The notes beneath the pieces were generated by a model. That model saw nothing but the letters and a program-made list of their open reading frames with translations, was not told the origin of the DNA and searched no databases. 64,000 bases of DNA, taken from positions 4,650,001 through 4,714,000 of the forward strand of contig JAPFFF010000001.1 in assembly GCA_039105265.1 (NCBI GenBank), read 5' to 3'. Both the position numbers and the translations under genes were made by a program. Shown here in pieces: positions 49,242-59,097 of the stretch. Numbering within the stretch: the stretch's first letter is position 1; each line of letters starts with the position of its first letter. Source of the stretch: Tritrichomonas musculus (Eukaryota; Parabasalia; Tritrichomonadida; Tritrichomonadidae).

Positions 49242-49383
49242 GTGGGATAAATCCCACCGGGGGCATATCCCCCGGATGGTCTGGGCTAAAGCCCAGCATG
49301 CATCCCCCCTCTTTTGCTTAGGCAAAATCTTTTTCTTTTTTGTTCTCTCCCCCCTCTCGTCCCCCCCCGCTGGGGGGGGGGGG
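49242..49383. repeat. run of four perfect short hairpins
   Basis: GTGGGAT-AA-ATCCCAC (49242-49257); CCGGGGG-CATAT-CCCCCGG (49257-49275); CTGGGCT-AA-AGCCCAG (49281-49296); then an eight-C run facing a twelve-G run around GCT (49361-49383). GC-rich in a very AT-rich setting, non-coding, between T2 and T3. Confidence 0.85.
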
Positions 49384-49473
49384 CTCAGATTACCTTCGGG
49401 CTATATATCTAAACACCTAGGGAGGCTCACTCCTAATGTCGTTCGCTAATATAGAATCTTTTTTATTATATAT

Positions 49474-49530
49474 AGTAGTATATATAAATGGCGTGATTTC
49501 TTAACGTTCCGTCAAGAAATCCCGAGCCAT
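49474..49530 (+). repeat. terminus-like module T3 with stem-loop
   Basis: AGTAGTATATATA (49474-), then a stem of ~19 pairs: ATGGC...GATTTCTTAACG facing CGTCAAGAAATC...GCCAT (49488-49530) around a TTC loop. The main gene body of element 3 starts inside this module. Confidence 0.7.
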
Positions 49531-49642
49531 TTTTTGTTAAGATATCCCTTCGAATCAAGAAGTTGTTTTATAATGATTGAAATGTACCCGACGCTCAATC
49601 CAGCTGAAGAACAAACACCAATCCCTATGGAGCACGCTTTCT

Positions 49643-52399
49643 TTATAGTAATGAATGTATTTCATTCTTGGTGTTATCTTCAACTAAGATACCATTTGAT
49701 GTAAAGAATGTCGTATTTATCAATATAAAATTAGCTGTTGCATTGATAATAAAATTGCTACTATTTAATGGATATTCAAGATTGTTTAACCATATCTTAT
49801 TTGGTTCGCATTGATATTCATACATAGGAGTATTATTAACATTGAATGATATATTGATTTTGATTTCTTTATCACTGGCAACATTATTTTTGTTTTCATG
49901 ATATGTCAAATAGAGCATAGCTTCATATACATCAAGTTGTTGGTCAAATTGATAACGAATGCTAGTACTATTTGGTATGCTGAATGTATAGTTAATTCGT
50001 GTTAATTTATTCTCTAACGCAGCTAACTTAGCCTTTAATGCTGCATTCTCTCTCTCTAAATTTGAAATTTTGCTATTTATTGATATGATACTAGCAACAT
50101 GTTCGCCTACTAGAATAGCTAAATCTTGTTGAGATTTAATATAAGTATTTAAGGAATTTGATGTATTATCTATCCTTGTCTTCAATTCTTCATTTTCACT
50201 TTTCAAAGCATATTTTGATAAATCTACGTCGGCAGGAATCTCAATCTTTACTTTCTCCAGCGCTTCATTTACTTCATCAACGGTAGGGAAATTAACAAAT
50301 TCAGCTTCTATTTCATTTACTTTTTCGGCAAGTAATTTAAATGCAGGCTTCAAAGAATCTCTAAATATATTACCAATATCCATAGCCCCACTTAAAGTTA
50401 AGGCTCCACTGTCAGGATTATCATTTTCATCTTCAAATTTTAAATCATCTAATGGTTTATATTCTTCTTCACACCACATAATTATTGGAGTAATATCTTT
50501 TGTAATAGACCTAGCGACAGTCCCAGACATGAAATTAATAGATGATCGTAACAAATCACTCATCCCTTTCGTTGATTTGTTAGAGAAGATTCTCTTCAAA
50601 AATCCACCGCCCTTTATTGTTGGAAAACTAATTCCTTCAGGAAAAAGTTGCATGCCTATAGAACCCATAGAACCTGCTGTTCCTGCTACTCCAAAAGCTA
50701 AAGCTGTCCATGACACAATTCTTAACTTATCAACATCTTCTTCTAGATGCTGAGTTATTGTTTCTGCTCTCGAGACTCTTCCTTTGAGGCTTTCCATTGT
50801 CGTGCTCATTTCCTGGACGTCATAACTTATCACATCAACATTATTGCTTACCATATTTAAATCGTTTCTCATTGTAGTAATATTGTCGGCAGTAATAATT
50901 TTGGACGAGGTAATGTTATAGTCTGTATATAATGTTGTTGCAGCATTAGGATTGGGATATATCTCATAGAATTGTTGTTTGATAATATATTCGAAGGGGT
51001 TTGTTGTAGGGTCCCAATTGACCTCATCTATCGGGTCAACATATTCTTTGAATAAATAGATTTTAATATTTCGTGAGTCATTAGGGGTTGATGAAGCATA
51101 ACAATATTCTACTTTTTCACACGAATCTAATATACCAGCGAAGAAATACCATTTCTTATCACTCTTTGGGTCAAATATTTTTCCAGTAGGTCTCATAGAA
51201 AATCTGTTTGCCTTGATGGTGCCGTCCAAAGTGATATCAAGATAAAATTCTTCCACTTTAGAAATATCTAATTCGCTCCCTGTACCGTTTGCTTTATAGC
51301 ATCTTATAGCTTCAATATCATATCCATCAACATTTATTCCTCCATTACTTGTTTGATAGCCCAATCCATATTTTGAAAAACTTTCTATCTCACCCATCTT
51401 TAGTTTCAATTTACAGTCCAATTTACATTTCCCTCCATATATCATATAATGTAGGAGATTATCAATAGAATAGTTATCAGGCTTTTTAATCAACATTTTA
51501 TTTCTTTCACTTCTCTTGATTCTAATATATGTTCCATCTTCTCCATGTTCATTCTCTTTATTTAATGCATTTTTTATATTTCCGTTTATGTTTCCTTGTA
51601 TATTATCTCCTACCCACTTAGTTCCATCCCAGCTTAAAACCCATTTATTACCAAAACAATATTCACTAAATTTAAATTCCAAGCCGTTAGGTATATTGTA
51701 ATTATCGTCTATATTCCATTGCAGTAGCCAATACATTTTATCATCTATTTGGACTTCACTAGTTAGTGTGGGTTTATAGAGATACAATACATCACTTTTA
51801 TGAAGCTTCAAAGCATTATCAGCCTTGATGATTGAACATTTTATTGCTTTTTCTGTTTGTAAACTATCAGTAAGATATTCATTCATTATACTCAACTCAC
51901 CATTCAACCAAAGGGAATAGGGATTAAAATCGAGACTAGAATCGAAAGCTATGTTGATGTATTCAAATATGGTGCTGTTATTTATAGAACTGCCATTACT
52001 GCTTTTGGTTATGAGAGGGCAATAAACCTTTCCATCATTGGCATAAATGAAGAATTCCTTCACTAAATTTCCTTTTGTATCGTATATAATATTTTTTCTC
52101 AAAACAACTTTGAAAAGATTAGTTTGGGCTGTTATTTCCTTCACTTTATTCATGAAATCCTCTGGTATGTTAACAAATTTAAGAATATGATATTGGGTTG
52201 TTGATGACTCAAATGACTCGTATTGAATATTATTATTTTTGATATTAAATTCTGGTATGCCATCTACTTCATTGAATAAATGGCCTGTCTGAACATATCC
52301 ATCTAAATCACTTAGGGTTAATAACTGGTTTGCTTTACGAGTGCTGTCTCCTACCTTGAATTGTATATCTCCGATGAATTTTGTTGTTGTTGCTGCCAT
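49643..52399 (-). CDS. fibre-like virion protein (918 aa), intact copy
   Basis: Beta-rich N-terminal two-thirds, then PFEYIIKQQFYEIYPNPNAA, a linker, a Gly/Ala-rich hydrophobic segment (~565-585), helical and YALKS-type linkers like those of 32826-35936, and a Leu-zipper coiled coil (~780-805, NLERENAALKAKLAALE) before a small C-terminal head. I place the start at MAATTTKF, because the AT box AAATATTTTTTTG lies just before it and the longer frame would run through the box. Its diverged, broken paralogue is directly upstream (52428-55446). Function as spike or fibre is inferred. Confidence 0.6.
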   Translation of the reverse strand: MAATTTKFIGDIQFKVGDSTRKANQLLTLSDLDGYVQTGHLFNEVDGIPEFNIKNNNIQYESFESSTTQYHILKFVNIPEDFMNKVKEITAQTNLFKVVLRKNIIYDTKGNLVKEFFIYANDGKVYCPLITKSSNGSSINNSTIFEYINIAFDSSLDFNPYSLWLNGELSIMNEYLTDSLQTEKAIKCSIIKADNALKLHKSDVLYLYKPTLTSEVQIDDKMYWLLQWNIDDNYNIPNGLEFKFSEYCFGNKWVLSWDGTKWVGDNIQGNINGNIKNALNKENEHGEDGTYIRIKRSERNKMLIKKPDNYSIDNLLHYMIYGGKCKLDCKLKLKMGEIESFSKYGLGYQTSNGGINVDGYDIEAIRCYKANGTGSELDISKVEEFYLDITLDGTIKANRFSMRPTGKIFDPKSDKKWYFFAGILDSCEKVEYCYASSTPNDSRNIKIYLFKEYVDPIDEVNWDPTTNPFEYIIKQQFYEIYPNPNAATTLYTDYNITSSKIITADNITTMRNDLNMVSNNVDVISYDVQEMSTTMESLKGRVSRAETITQHLEEDVDKLRIVSWTALAFGVAGTAGSMGSIGMQLFPEGISFPTIKGGGFLKRIFSNKSTKGMSDLLRSSINFMSGTVARSITKDITPIIMWCEEEYKPLDDLKFEDENDNPDSGALTLSGAMDIGNIFRDSLKPAFKLLAEKVNEIEAEFVNFPTVDEVNEALEKVKIEIPADVDLSKYALKSENEELKTRIDNTSNSLNTYIKSQQDLAILVGEHVASIISINSKISNLERENAALKAKLAALENKLTRINYTFSIPNSTSIRYQFDQQLDVYEAMLYLTYHENKNNVASDKEIKINISFNVNNTPMYEYQCEPNKIWLNNLEYPLNSSNFIINATANFILINTTFFTSNGILVEDNTKNEIHSLL

Positions 52400-52427
52400 T
52401 TCAAACACAAAAAAATATTTCCCTATT

Positions 52428-55400
52428 CTACTCAATATTTGCACACTTCTTCTCCAATGCAGCAATCCTTTTCTCCAATGAATCGATATATAAATCCTTT
52501 TGCTCCAGCATTTCTTTGACCTCCAATTTTGTAATATATGCAGTCATATCTATATCATCTAGGGGATGCTTTGCGCTTTGAACAGATTTTATTTCGTTAG
52601 CTAATATTTTGAAAACAGGCTTCAAAGAATCTCTGAAAATATTACATAAATTAAATGTTGCCTGAAGGGTCATTACCCCCTTGTCTGGATCGTCAAAATC
52701 ATTTTCGAAAGTAATATCTTCTAATTCATCTAACCCTTCATCACACCATTCTAATACTTTATTTGTGTCTGAAATTGTCCTAGACCAAGGGTCAAATTTT
52801 CTTAGCCGAGAAGCGCCGCTAAAATATGACTCTTCCAATAAATATGATGTCCTAGCATGAGTTATTGTTGTCGCTGCTACTGCTACATCTGATGACGCTT
52901 CTGCTCCTCCAAATGTAATGCCCATCGATGATAAAGCTAAGCCTCCACCAACTATTCCACCTGCTATAGTGAAGGCTAAAGAAATCCCTTCAACAATCTT
53001 TATTGACTTCATATCTGAAATTAGATGTTCAGTCTTATCTTCGACTGTTGTAAATCTCCTATCCATTTGGCCAACTTTATTCTCCAATTTATTGAAGTCA
53101 TATGATAAAACATCAAAGTTATTACTTACCAAATTTAAATCACTTCTCATCGTAGTAATATTATCGGCAGTAATAATTTAGGATGAACATATATTATAAT
53201 CTGTATACAAAGTGGTAGCTGCATTAGGATTGGGGTATATCTCATAAAATTGTTGCCTGATAATATATTCAAAGGGATTCATTTTACCATCCCAATTCAT
53301 TTCTTCGAAGGTGTCTGCCATGCTCTTTCGTAAATAAATTTCAATATTCCTGTCCTCAGGATTGATAAAACTATCTTTCCAATCACAAGATATTCTATCA
53401 ATAGTGTCTAAATCTCCTATCAAATCAACATTTCCATTCAGCTGTCCATAGACATGAAGTATTTGTGGTAATATTTTGAATGTTAGTCGGGTAGGAGTAG
53501 ACGATTTTGGCAAATAAATATCTAAATATACTCTGGAGATTTTAGGAATTAATTCATTAAATTTAATTATATTAGCCTCATAATTAAATAATCTACACTC
53601 AACACCTACCAAATCATAGCCTTCATATGTCTCTTTATTATGTCCTCCCATCTCAAACACCCAACAACTAATATGATTTTCATCCCCATTTATAATTTCA
53701 TCATTGTTTAACAATAATTTGGTTTCTGATTTTCCTTCTTTACTAGCGAGTGCATATAAGCTATACAATATACCCTTCTCTCCTCTCGGTATTATTTCGT
53801 TGTGTATATCATCATTTTTCATCATTATGATAATACCCTGTGTTTCTTTTATTAAATTTGTTAATGACACTCCCTCCTAATCTTCCACTCAAATTATTGC
53901 CTGTCCATTTATCTTCCTTCCATTCTAATTCCCATGAATTACCGAAGCAATACTCCTTGAATTTGAATTTGAAGCCTTCGATGAGATGGTAATCATCTGG
54001 GATTTCATATATCATTTTATAATATTCTTTATCTCCTATTGTAGCGTCAGTAATTTTTGTTGGTTTATATAAATAAATAATATCAGAATTATGTAATTTA
54101 AGAGCATTCTTAGCCTCTATTGTATCACACTTTATTGTTGGCTCAACAGCTACCAAAGAGTCTTGAGGCAATAAATACATTATACTTAGCTCTCCTTTGA
54201 GATATAAATCATAAGAATCAATTCTAACCCCTTCATCATGAGCAATATATAATTTATTTGTTATCGTTTCATGGAAATAACTAAGCCGGATTTCATCATG
54301 CTCGGTATTGAGAATGAGGACAGGATTATATATTTTTCCATCTTCTGCATAGATATAGAACTCTTTAATTATTTTTCCATTAGCATTCATCATAATATTG
54401 TTTCGAAGAATTATTTTAAATATATCTATCCTTCCTTGAGTATCTTTTATTTGTTCTTGTATTTCTTCTGTACCACCTATCACCATCATCTTAAAGTCTC
54501 TATCAAATAATCTAAAAGTATCTGTGCTGAGCAAATTATTGGTGAGAATATATTTGGGAAAGCCAGATTGATAAGTAAAATTAGATGTGGTAATATCCCC
54601 TCCCGATGATAAATTTGATATATCTACTCCATTTATTAATCCATTAACATTTAAATTTGCTTTGATATTAACATCCCCATATATTGGTTTTTCTCTATTA
54701 AATTGATAATTCTTTGGTGGTTCGATATATTTGTTTCCATATACTTCTAATGCTTTCTTGAACGATTCAAGGTCTGACCCTGGAATTGAAATAGACCCAT
54801 CGGGCTGGGAAGGAGGCGTTCCAATATCGAAGCTCAAAGGGCTAACAGCACTATTGCAGTATATCCATTCATTTTCATTTTCGTCCCATACTATATCTCC
54901 TTCTTTGTTTTTTGTATTGTTTGCCATAAAGGCTGTATAAACAGGCACACTCATTCTATCTTCATTATTCCTCCAACCTTGACATTTATTATCAAAATCA
55001 GTAATCATAATCTGAATCCAGTTTTGTCTGTCAACATCAAATATAAATGAAGGAGGCGCATCAAAGCTTCTATTTGTTCTCCAGCCTGATGGAAAATCAT
55101 CAAATGAATACCCACTTTCTGTTAATAAAACCCATCTATGAAAGAGGGCTGACCAATAATATCTTTCATCATGATCAATATTAAAAGACCTATCATTCAT
55201 GAAATTGGTATGCTGTATATTGGAATCTATATGCTGATTTTGATTTTGATATTGATTTACCAAATCATTTATACCGTCATCATTATTGAAAATTGAAAAG
55301 TCGACTACCTGGAATTGAGCCAGCTGGACCTGATTATCAAAATGCAAACGACTAATATCATGCTCTTGAAGATGGCCTTCGACTCCATCAACTCTATCAT

Positions 55401-55446
55401 ATAAATCAGAAAATAATTCAATAAATATGTCATCATTTACATCCAC
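52428..55446 (-). pseudogene. fibre-like paralogue, broken by one frameshift and one stop
   Basis: Three frames (55446-53812, 53870-53178, 53150-52428) together parallel the intact 918-aa neighbour, sharing the (F/L)-x-(I/V)-x-LR-x-NI-(M/I) block, EYCFGN, PFEYII(R/K)QQFYEIYPN and TMR-x-DLN-(M/L)-VSNN. A shift lies at ~53812-53870, and TAA stands at 53178-53180 where the neighbour has Lys (SSK-II). The last two frames are in phase. Its N terminus is longer by ~250 residues and ends abruptly at 55446. A tandem duplicate in decay, unless these are sequence errors. Confidence 0.75.
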
Positions 55447-55449
55447 ATT

Positions 55450-55866
55450 TCAACCTTGATTACATGTACAGGATTTAATTTTGAGGACATAATCATGCAA
55501 ATCATTATGAGCTTGAGTTAAATGGTTTAAGCTTGCATACACATTATTTAAATATTCTCCAAGGGCGATGTTTTCAGATGTACCGTCATCTTCAATAATA
55601 GTGATTCGTAAACTATCCGCATCCTTTCTTGTTTTTATGTAGTTGATGCCCTTCTTTATCATTACTTCAACCAAGTATTGTGCTAGGAAAGCACCCATAA
55701 ATAGTTTAATATTTGCGTAATTATCTTTTTGATTTTGCATGTATATATCAATAAATTCACCCGGGCTTCCTACCTCCACTAGCTGGTCTGCTTTAACTTC
55801 TTCATCACTATTTTTATATTTATATCCTATTGTCTTGAAGATTGTAATGATATTGCTTTGTTCCAT
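55450..55866 (-). CDS. Maverick element 3 protein, unknown (138 aa)
   Basis: Not recognised. Helical, ends with a Cys pair (CTCNQG). Its start overlaps the end of 55820-56518 by 47 bases in another frame, and its stop abuts the start of the broken fibre-like frame. It may be a separate gene or part of a once continuous one. Confidence 0.45.
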   Translation of the reverse strand: MEQSNIITIFKTIGYKYKNSDEEVKADQLVEVGSPGEFIDIYMQNQKDNYANIKLFMGAFLAQYLVEVMIKKGINYIKTRKDADSLRITIIEDDGTSENIALGEYLNNVYASLNHLTQAHNDLHDYVLKIKSCTCNQG

Positions 55867-56518
55867 TTATGAATTTTATCCAGTTTGCTTCATTAAATAC
55901 CTCATATAATATTCTCGTTGTGTTTTGATTTCTCTTTTCATTCTTCATAATATTCATCAACATATCAGCTAAATTATGATATGACTTGTATTGGAGGAAA
56001 GGTTCAGTTGGCTTAGGCTCTGGCGGAGCAGTAGGAGTTTGAACATATTTTACTACTTCACATTTCCCCTTGTCTTCTTCCAATACTACTTGTTCGTATC
56101 CATCTGCTGCGCACATCAATTCGCTATACATATCATGGATTGCTTCACAAGTCTTAGATTCCCCTTCGATAATATCATTAAATGTATTAACACAATATTC
56201 ATCTCTGATAAGTTCTCTGTTGGATTCAATAAATGAATTTGTTCTTGTTAATGCTTTGTATTCAAGTATTTGTGTAGATTTTTCAGTTATGGGAACATCC
56301 CCAAATCCTTTAAGACTACCTCCATTTTCAATATAGTCATTTACCACTCTGGCATCAACTTCAGCTTTATTGTATAGACAATTAAATTTTGGGTATTCAT
56401 CGGGCTTATCTTCTTGGATGATATTTATTTTTTCATCTTCACCAGCACATATTTCAAATCCATTTGTTTTAAGTTTTTTTGCTTCCTTGCTCTTTGCAGA
56501 ATATAGTGTCAAGGACAT
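55820..56518 (-). CDS. Maverick element 3 protein, unknown (232 aa)
   Basis: Not recognised. Acidic and soluble, with a Pro-rich hinge (TPTAPPEPKPTEP) near residue 170. Divergent from 56538-57002 across 19 bases (AATCTGAAATTAAATA), which must carry both promoters. Confidence 0.5.
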   Translation of the reverse strand: MSLTLYSAKSKEAKKLKTNGFEICAGEDEKINIIQEDKPDEYPKFNCLYNKAEVDARVVNDYIENGGSLKGFGDVPITEKSTQILEYKALTRTNSFIESNRELIRDEYCVNTFNDIIEGESKTCEAIHDMYSELMCAADGYEQVVLEEDKGKCEVVKYVQTPTAPPEPKPTEPFLQYKSYHNLADMLMNIMKNEKRNQNTTRILYEVFNEANWIKFINGTKQYHYNLQDNRI

Positions 56519-56537
56519 TTTAATCTGAAATTAAATA

Positions 56538-57002
56538 ATGCTGTATAGTGTTCAGAGCCAGCCAGGGAATTATAATACTGTAAGAATGAATATAGATATT
56601 CCTTGGAAATGCCCTTTCGTCAAGTATTATGTTTCGTCTATCAATACCAAAGCCAATATCCTACTAACCACAGATGATGATTATTTAATATTTGACTCTC
56701 CTATAGGAGAGATAAAGTTTGATTTCGAGGAGTCGTATGCCTATTCTTTTGCAAATCTGGTTAAATTTTTAAATGAAAGTCAGACTATAATTACCTTCAA
56801 AAATGTCAACAATAGAACAATATCTTTAAAGCCTGTCCAAACAGTAAAATTCAAAGAAGGCAGCCATAGAGCAAAATTAATTACGGGATTGTTCAATACT
56901 AAGCCTGGACATATATTTCCAAATGGAGAAATCTGGGACGTTGCATTCAACTCCATTATTACAATAGACCTCCAACTAAATATATGGAAAATAAACCTGT
57001 GA
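56538..57002 (+). CDS. beta-rich protein (154 aa), possible minor capsid
   Basis: Alternating hydrophobic strands, no long helices, starting MLYSVQSQPGNYNTV. Size and composition would fit a single jelly-roll minor capsid protein, but no motif aligns with 9420-9908 or 39382-39732, so this is only a suggestion. Its last 19 bases overlap the next gene. Confidence 0.45.
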   Translation: MLYSVQSQPGNYNTVRMNIDIPWKCPFVKYYVSSINTKANILLTTDDDYLIFDSPIGEIKFDFEESYAYSFANLVKFLNESQTIITFKNVNNRTISLKPVQTVKFKEGSHRAKLITGLFNTKPGHIFPNGEIWDVAFNSIITIDLQLNIWKINL

Positions 57003-57238
57003 GACCACCAAAGAGCAATCAACATAGAACAAAACCATTGCATGAACCACCAGTTAGCATTACAGATGGAGGATATTATTTAAAAAAAGATAAGGCTCCC
57101 AAAGCACCAACCCTTCCACCATATTTAAATAAGCCAGAAAAATTAGAGGAGATACAAGGAAGAGCTGATGAAAAAGATAAAGGTAGAGTCATTTATGAGC
57201 CTCAACATAAAGTTAAAATAGAGAATATTATCTATTAA
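56984..57238 (+). CDS. small Pro/Lys-rich protein (84 aa)
   Basis: Basic and disordered (RPPKSNQHRTKPLHEPP ... KAPTLPPYLNKPEKLEE). Not recognised. Overlaps the preceding gene and runs into the 57263 gene, giving a compact same-strand run. Confidence 0.5.
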   Translation: MENKPVRPPKSNQHRTKPLHEPPVSITDGGYYLKKDKAPKAPTLPPYLNKPEKLEEIQGRADEKDKGRVIYEPQHKVKIENIIY

Positions 57239-57262
57239 TTAAAAGATTTTTTTGGAAAGGAA

Positions 57263-57790
57263 ATGATTAAGAAACGAGCAAATAATAAAGGAATAAATGC
57301 TAATTTATCATTAGAACCACAGGCAGATGCACAGTCAACAAGTAATATCAATAACAATATCATCATTAACAAAAGAGATGATGGAAAAGAAGAAATTGTT
57401 ATTACAAGAAATGTTGAACTAGATGAAAATCCAGAGGATGAGGCAAAAGATGTTAAATATGTCATCCTTGAAACATATGCCAATATATTGGTGAATCAAG
57501 ATAAGGCTTTGCTATCTAATCTGGTTTCCAAAAATTGTATCATCGTACCAGCTACAGCTTTGTCTAATATTATCAAAGCCATCATAAAAGCAGAATCAGT
57601 TGAGGTAGGCCTTGATGAAGACATAGGATGTTGTACAGGTAAAGCAAATCCAATTAGAAAGATAGAAAATATTAAAATAGTGAATGATAATGGAGAGGTA
57701 TGCACAGATTTCAAACAAGTATACAATAGAGAATATAATGAATTAATTAACAAATATCATCTGTGTTTGAAATACTGTATTAATATGTAG
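57263..57790 (+). CDS. conserved Maverick protein with Cys-rich centre
   Basis: 175 aa, homologue of 26228-26812. Polar N terminus with an Asn/Asp-rich stretch, then the helical core with ALSNIIKAIIKAESVEVGL, the Cys pair in GCCTGK and a CLKYC C terminus. Found in two different elements with the same domain layout, so probably a core gene of this Maverick group. Box AAGATTTTTTTGG precedes the AAATG start. Confidence 0.65.
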   Translation: MIKKRANNKGINANLSLEPQADAQSTSNINNNIIINKRDDGKEEIVITRNVELDENPEDEAKDVKYVILETYANILVNQDKALLSNLVSKNCIIVPATALSNIIKAIIKAESVEVGLDEDIGCCTGKANPIRKIENIKIVNDNGEVCTDFKQVYNREYNELINKYHLCLKYCINM

Positions 57791-57820
57791 CTTCATTTAA
57801 TTTTTTAATTTTTTTCTTCA

Positions 57821-58135
57821 ATGGAAATGACTAACAAATTAGATCTTACACAATTCAACAAAACAGACATCGTAAAGAAACTATCCAAATCGAAATCAGA
57901 AGAGAACTTAAAAAATATATTAGAGGGAGAGGTTAATGAAACTGATGCAGAAAGGGCTGCATTAAAATTAATTGAGGCAACCGCACCTGAAAAACAGAAG
58001 CGAGGTAGAAAAAGCAAATACAATACCCCAGAGGAACGATTAGAAGCAAGACGTAAGCAGCAGAAAGAATATAGGTTAAGAAAGAAGGCTGAGCTAGAGG
58101 AATTAAAGAAGTTAGCACAATTAGTCAAAGCATAA
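57821..58135 (+). CDS. basic DNA-binding-type protein (AT-hook and basic helix)
   Basis: 104 aa. KRGRKSKY at ~62-69 is an AT-hook-like motif. It is followed by a long Arg/Lys/Glu helix (RLEARRKQQKEYRLRKKAELEELKKL) resembling a bZIP basic region with a short zipper. Could be a transcription or packaging factor of the element; partner unknown. Confidence 0.6.
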   Translation: MEMTNKLDLTQFNKTDIVKKLSKSKSEENLKNILEGEVNETDAERAALKLIEATAPEKQKRGRKSKYNTPEERLEARRKQQKEYRLRKKAELEELKKLAQLVKA

Positions 58136-58168
58136 AAAAATATCTAGATGGTGAAATATTTTTTTTGC

Positions 58169-59050
58169 TTACTCGATTGGTATATCATGTTCTTTCTTAA
58201 ATTTGCTATACATCACTGATACATTTATACCTTCTTCACTAATTAAACATACCCATTTATTTCCCCATTTATTATCATTTATATGTAGCTTCCTGTAGTT
58301 GATTCCAGTGTAGAAATAGAAGATGTTGTCATAGAAATAATAATTATCAAATGTGTGTTTTCCATATGTGTCCACTTTCATAGCATCATCTGGTATTGTA
58401 TCGACATATTCATACACAACACCTTTGTGTGATGATTTGTTTCTACTGTTATCTTTAGCTGATACCCATCGTAGATTATTTGTATGGTAATCTGTTTTTA
58501 TATGGTTTATGTGGTCAACTATTGGGAGGTTGTCTGGATTGGGAATGAAATGTTTGGCTACAATAATATGCTTCTGATGACATTTTTTTCCCAAATGTAT
58601 TTTGATATATCCACTCTTTTTATCAAAGTATTCACCAATTATCTTATCATCTTTCTTTCGTCTAATATCATAGGGGTATATATTTTTTATCTCATAATCA
58701 TCATCTGTTTTCAAATCAAACCATTCTGCCTCCCCTTCTGTCTGTGCTTCTGGATATACTATCCCATCATCATAATCAACTGTATTCTCCAAATTTTCCA
58801 CCCTCTGTTTTAATTCCTTCATTTCATTCTTGAGATTTGATATTATACCTGCATTCCATTCATCATTTTCATATAAGGCCTCATTTAGTTGTTTTATCTC
58901 TGCTTTTAATTTTTGGTTTTCGTCTCTAAGCTTTTTAATTTCATGGATAGTATCTCGTAATAATTTCTCGTAATCAACTCCGCCAACTTGGTTGGAGCCA
59001 CTAAAAGTGCCGTTGCTTAGAGCTTGTGCATAATCTAACCCTTGGTTCAT
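58169..59050 (-). CDS. HNH endonuclease with coiled-coil N terminus
   Basis: 293 aa. Residues ~30-95 form a coiled coil (LRDENQKLKAEIKQLNEAL...). From ~120 comes the NUMOD4-like (DYEIKNIYPYDIRRK) and HNH core (HIIVAKHFIPN...PIVDHINHIKTDYHTNNLRWVSAKDNS). The tail resembles that of 32186-32824 (KGVVYEYVDTIPDDA / KGIQYEFIDDIPDDA), showing close kinship. Promoter box TTTTATTTC. Next to the broken polymerase, as in element 2. Confidence 0.82.
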   Translation of the reverse strand: MNQGLDYAQALSNGTFSGSNQVGGVDYEKLLRDTIHEIKKLRDENQKLKAEIKQLNEALYENDEWNAGIISNLKNEMKELKQRVENLENTVDYDDGIVYPEAQTEGEAEWFDLKTDDDYEIKNIYPYDIRRKKDDKIIGEYFDKKSGYIKIHLGKKCHQKHIIVAKHFIPNPDNLPIVDHINHIKTDYHTNNLRWVSAKDNSRNKSSHKGVVYEYVDTIPDDAMKVDTYGKHTFDNYYFYDNIFYFYTGINYRKLHINDNKWGNKWVCLISEEGINVSVMYSKFKKEHDIPIE

Positions 59051-59097
59051 TTGTTGTAGAAATAAAATTTCGAAAAAAATTATGAAACGCTATAAAA

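Noticed and set aside
49234-49449. 71-codon frame starting MNLWDKS, sharing ~19 bases with the 119-aa TIR gene
   Set aside because: It runs through perfect hairpins and a poly-C/poly-G tract; the short identity can be chance in AT-rich DNA.
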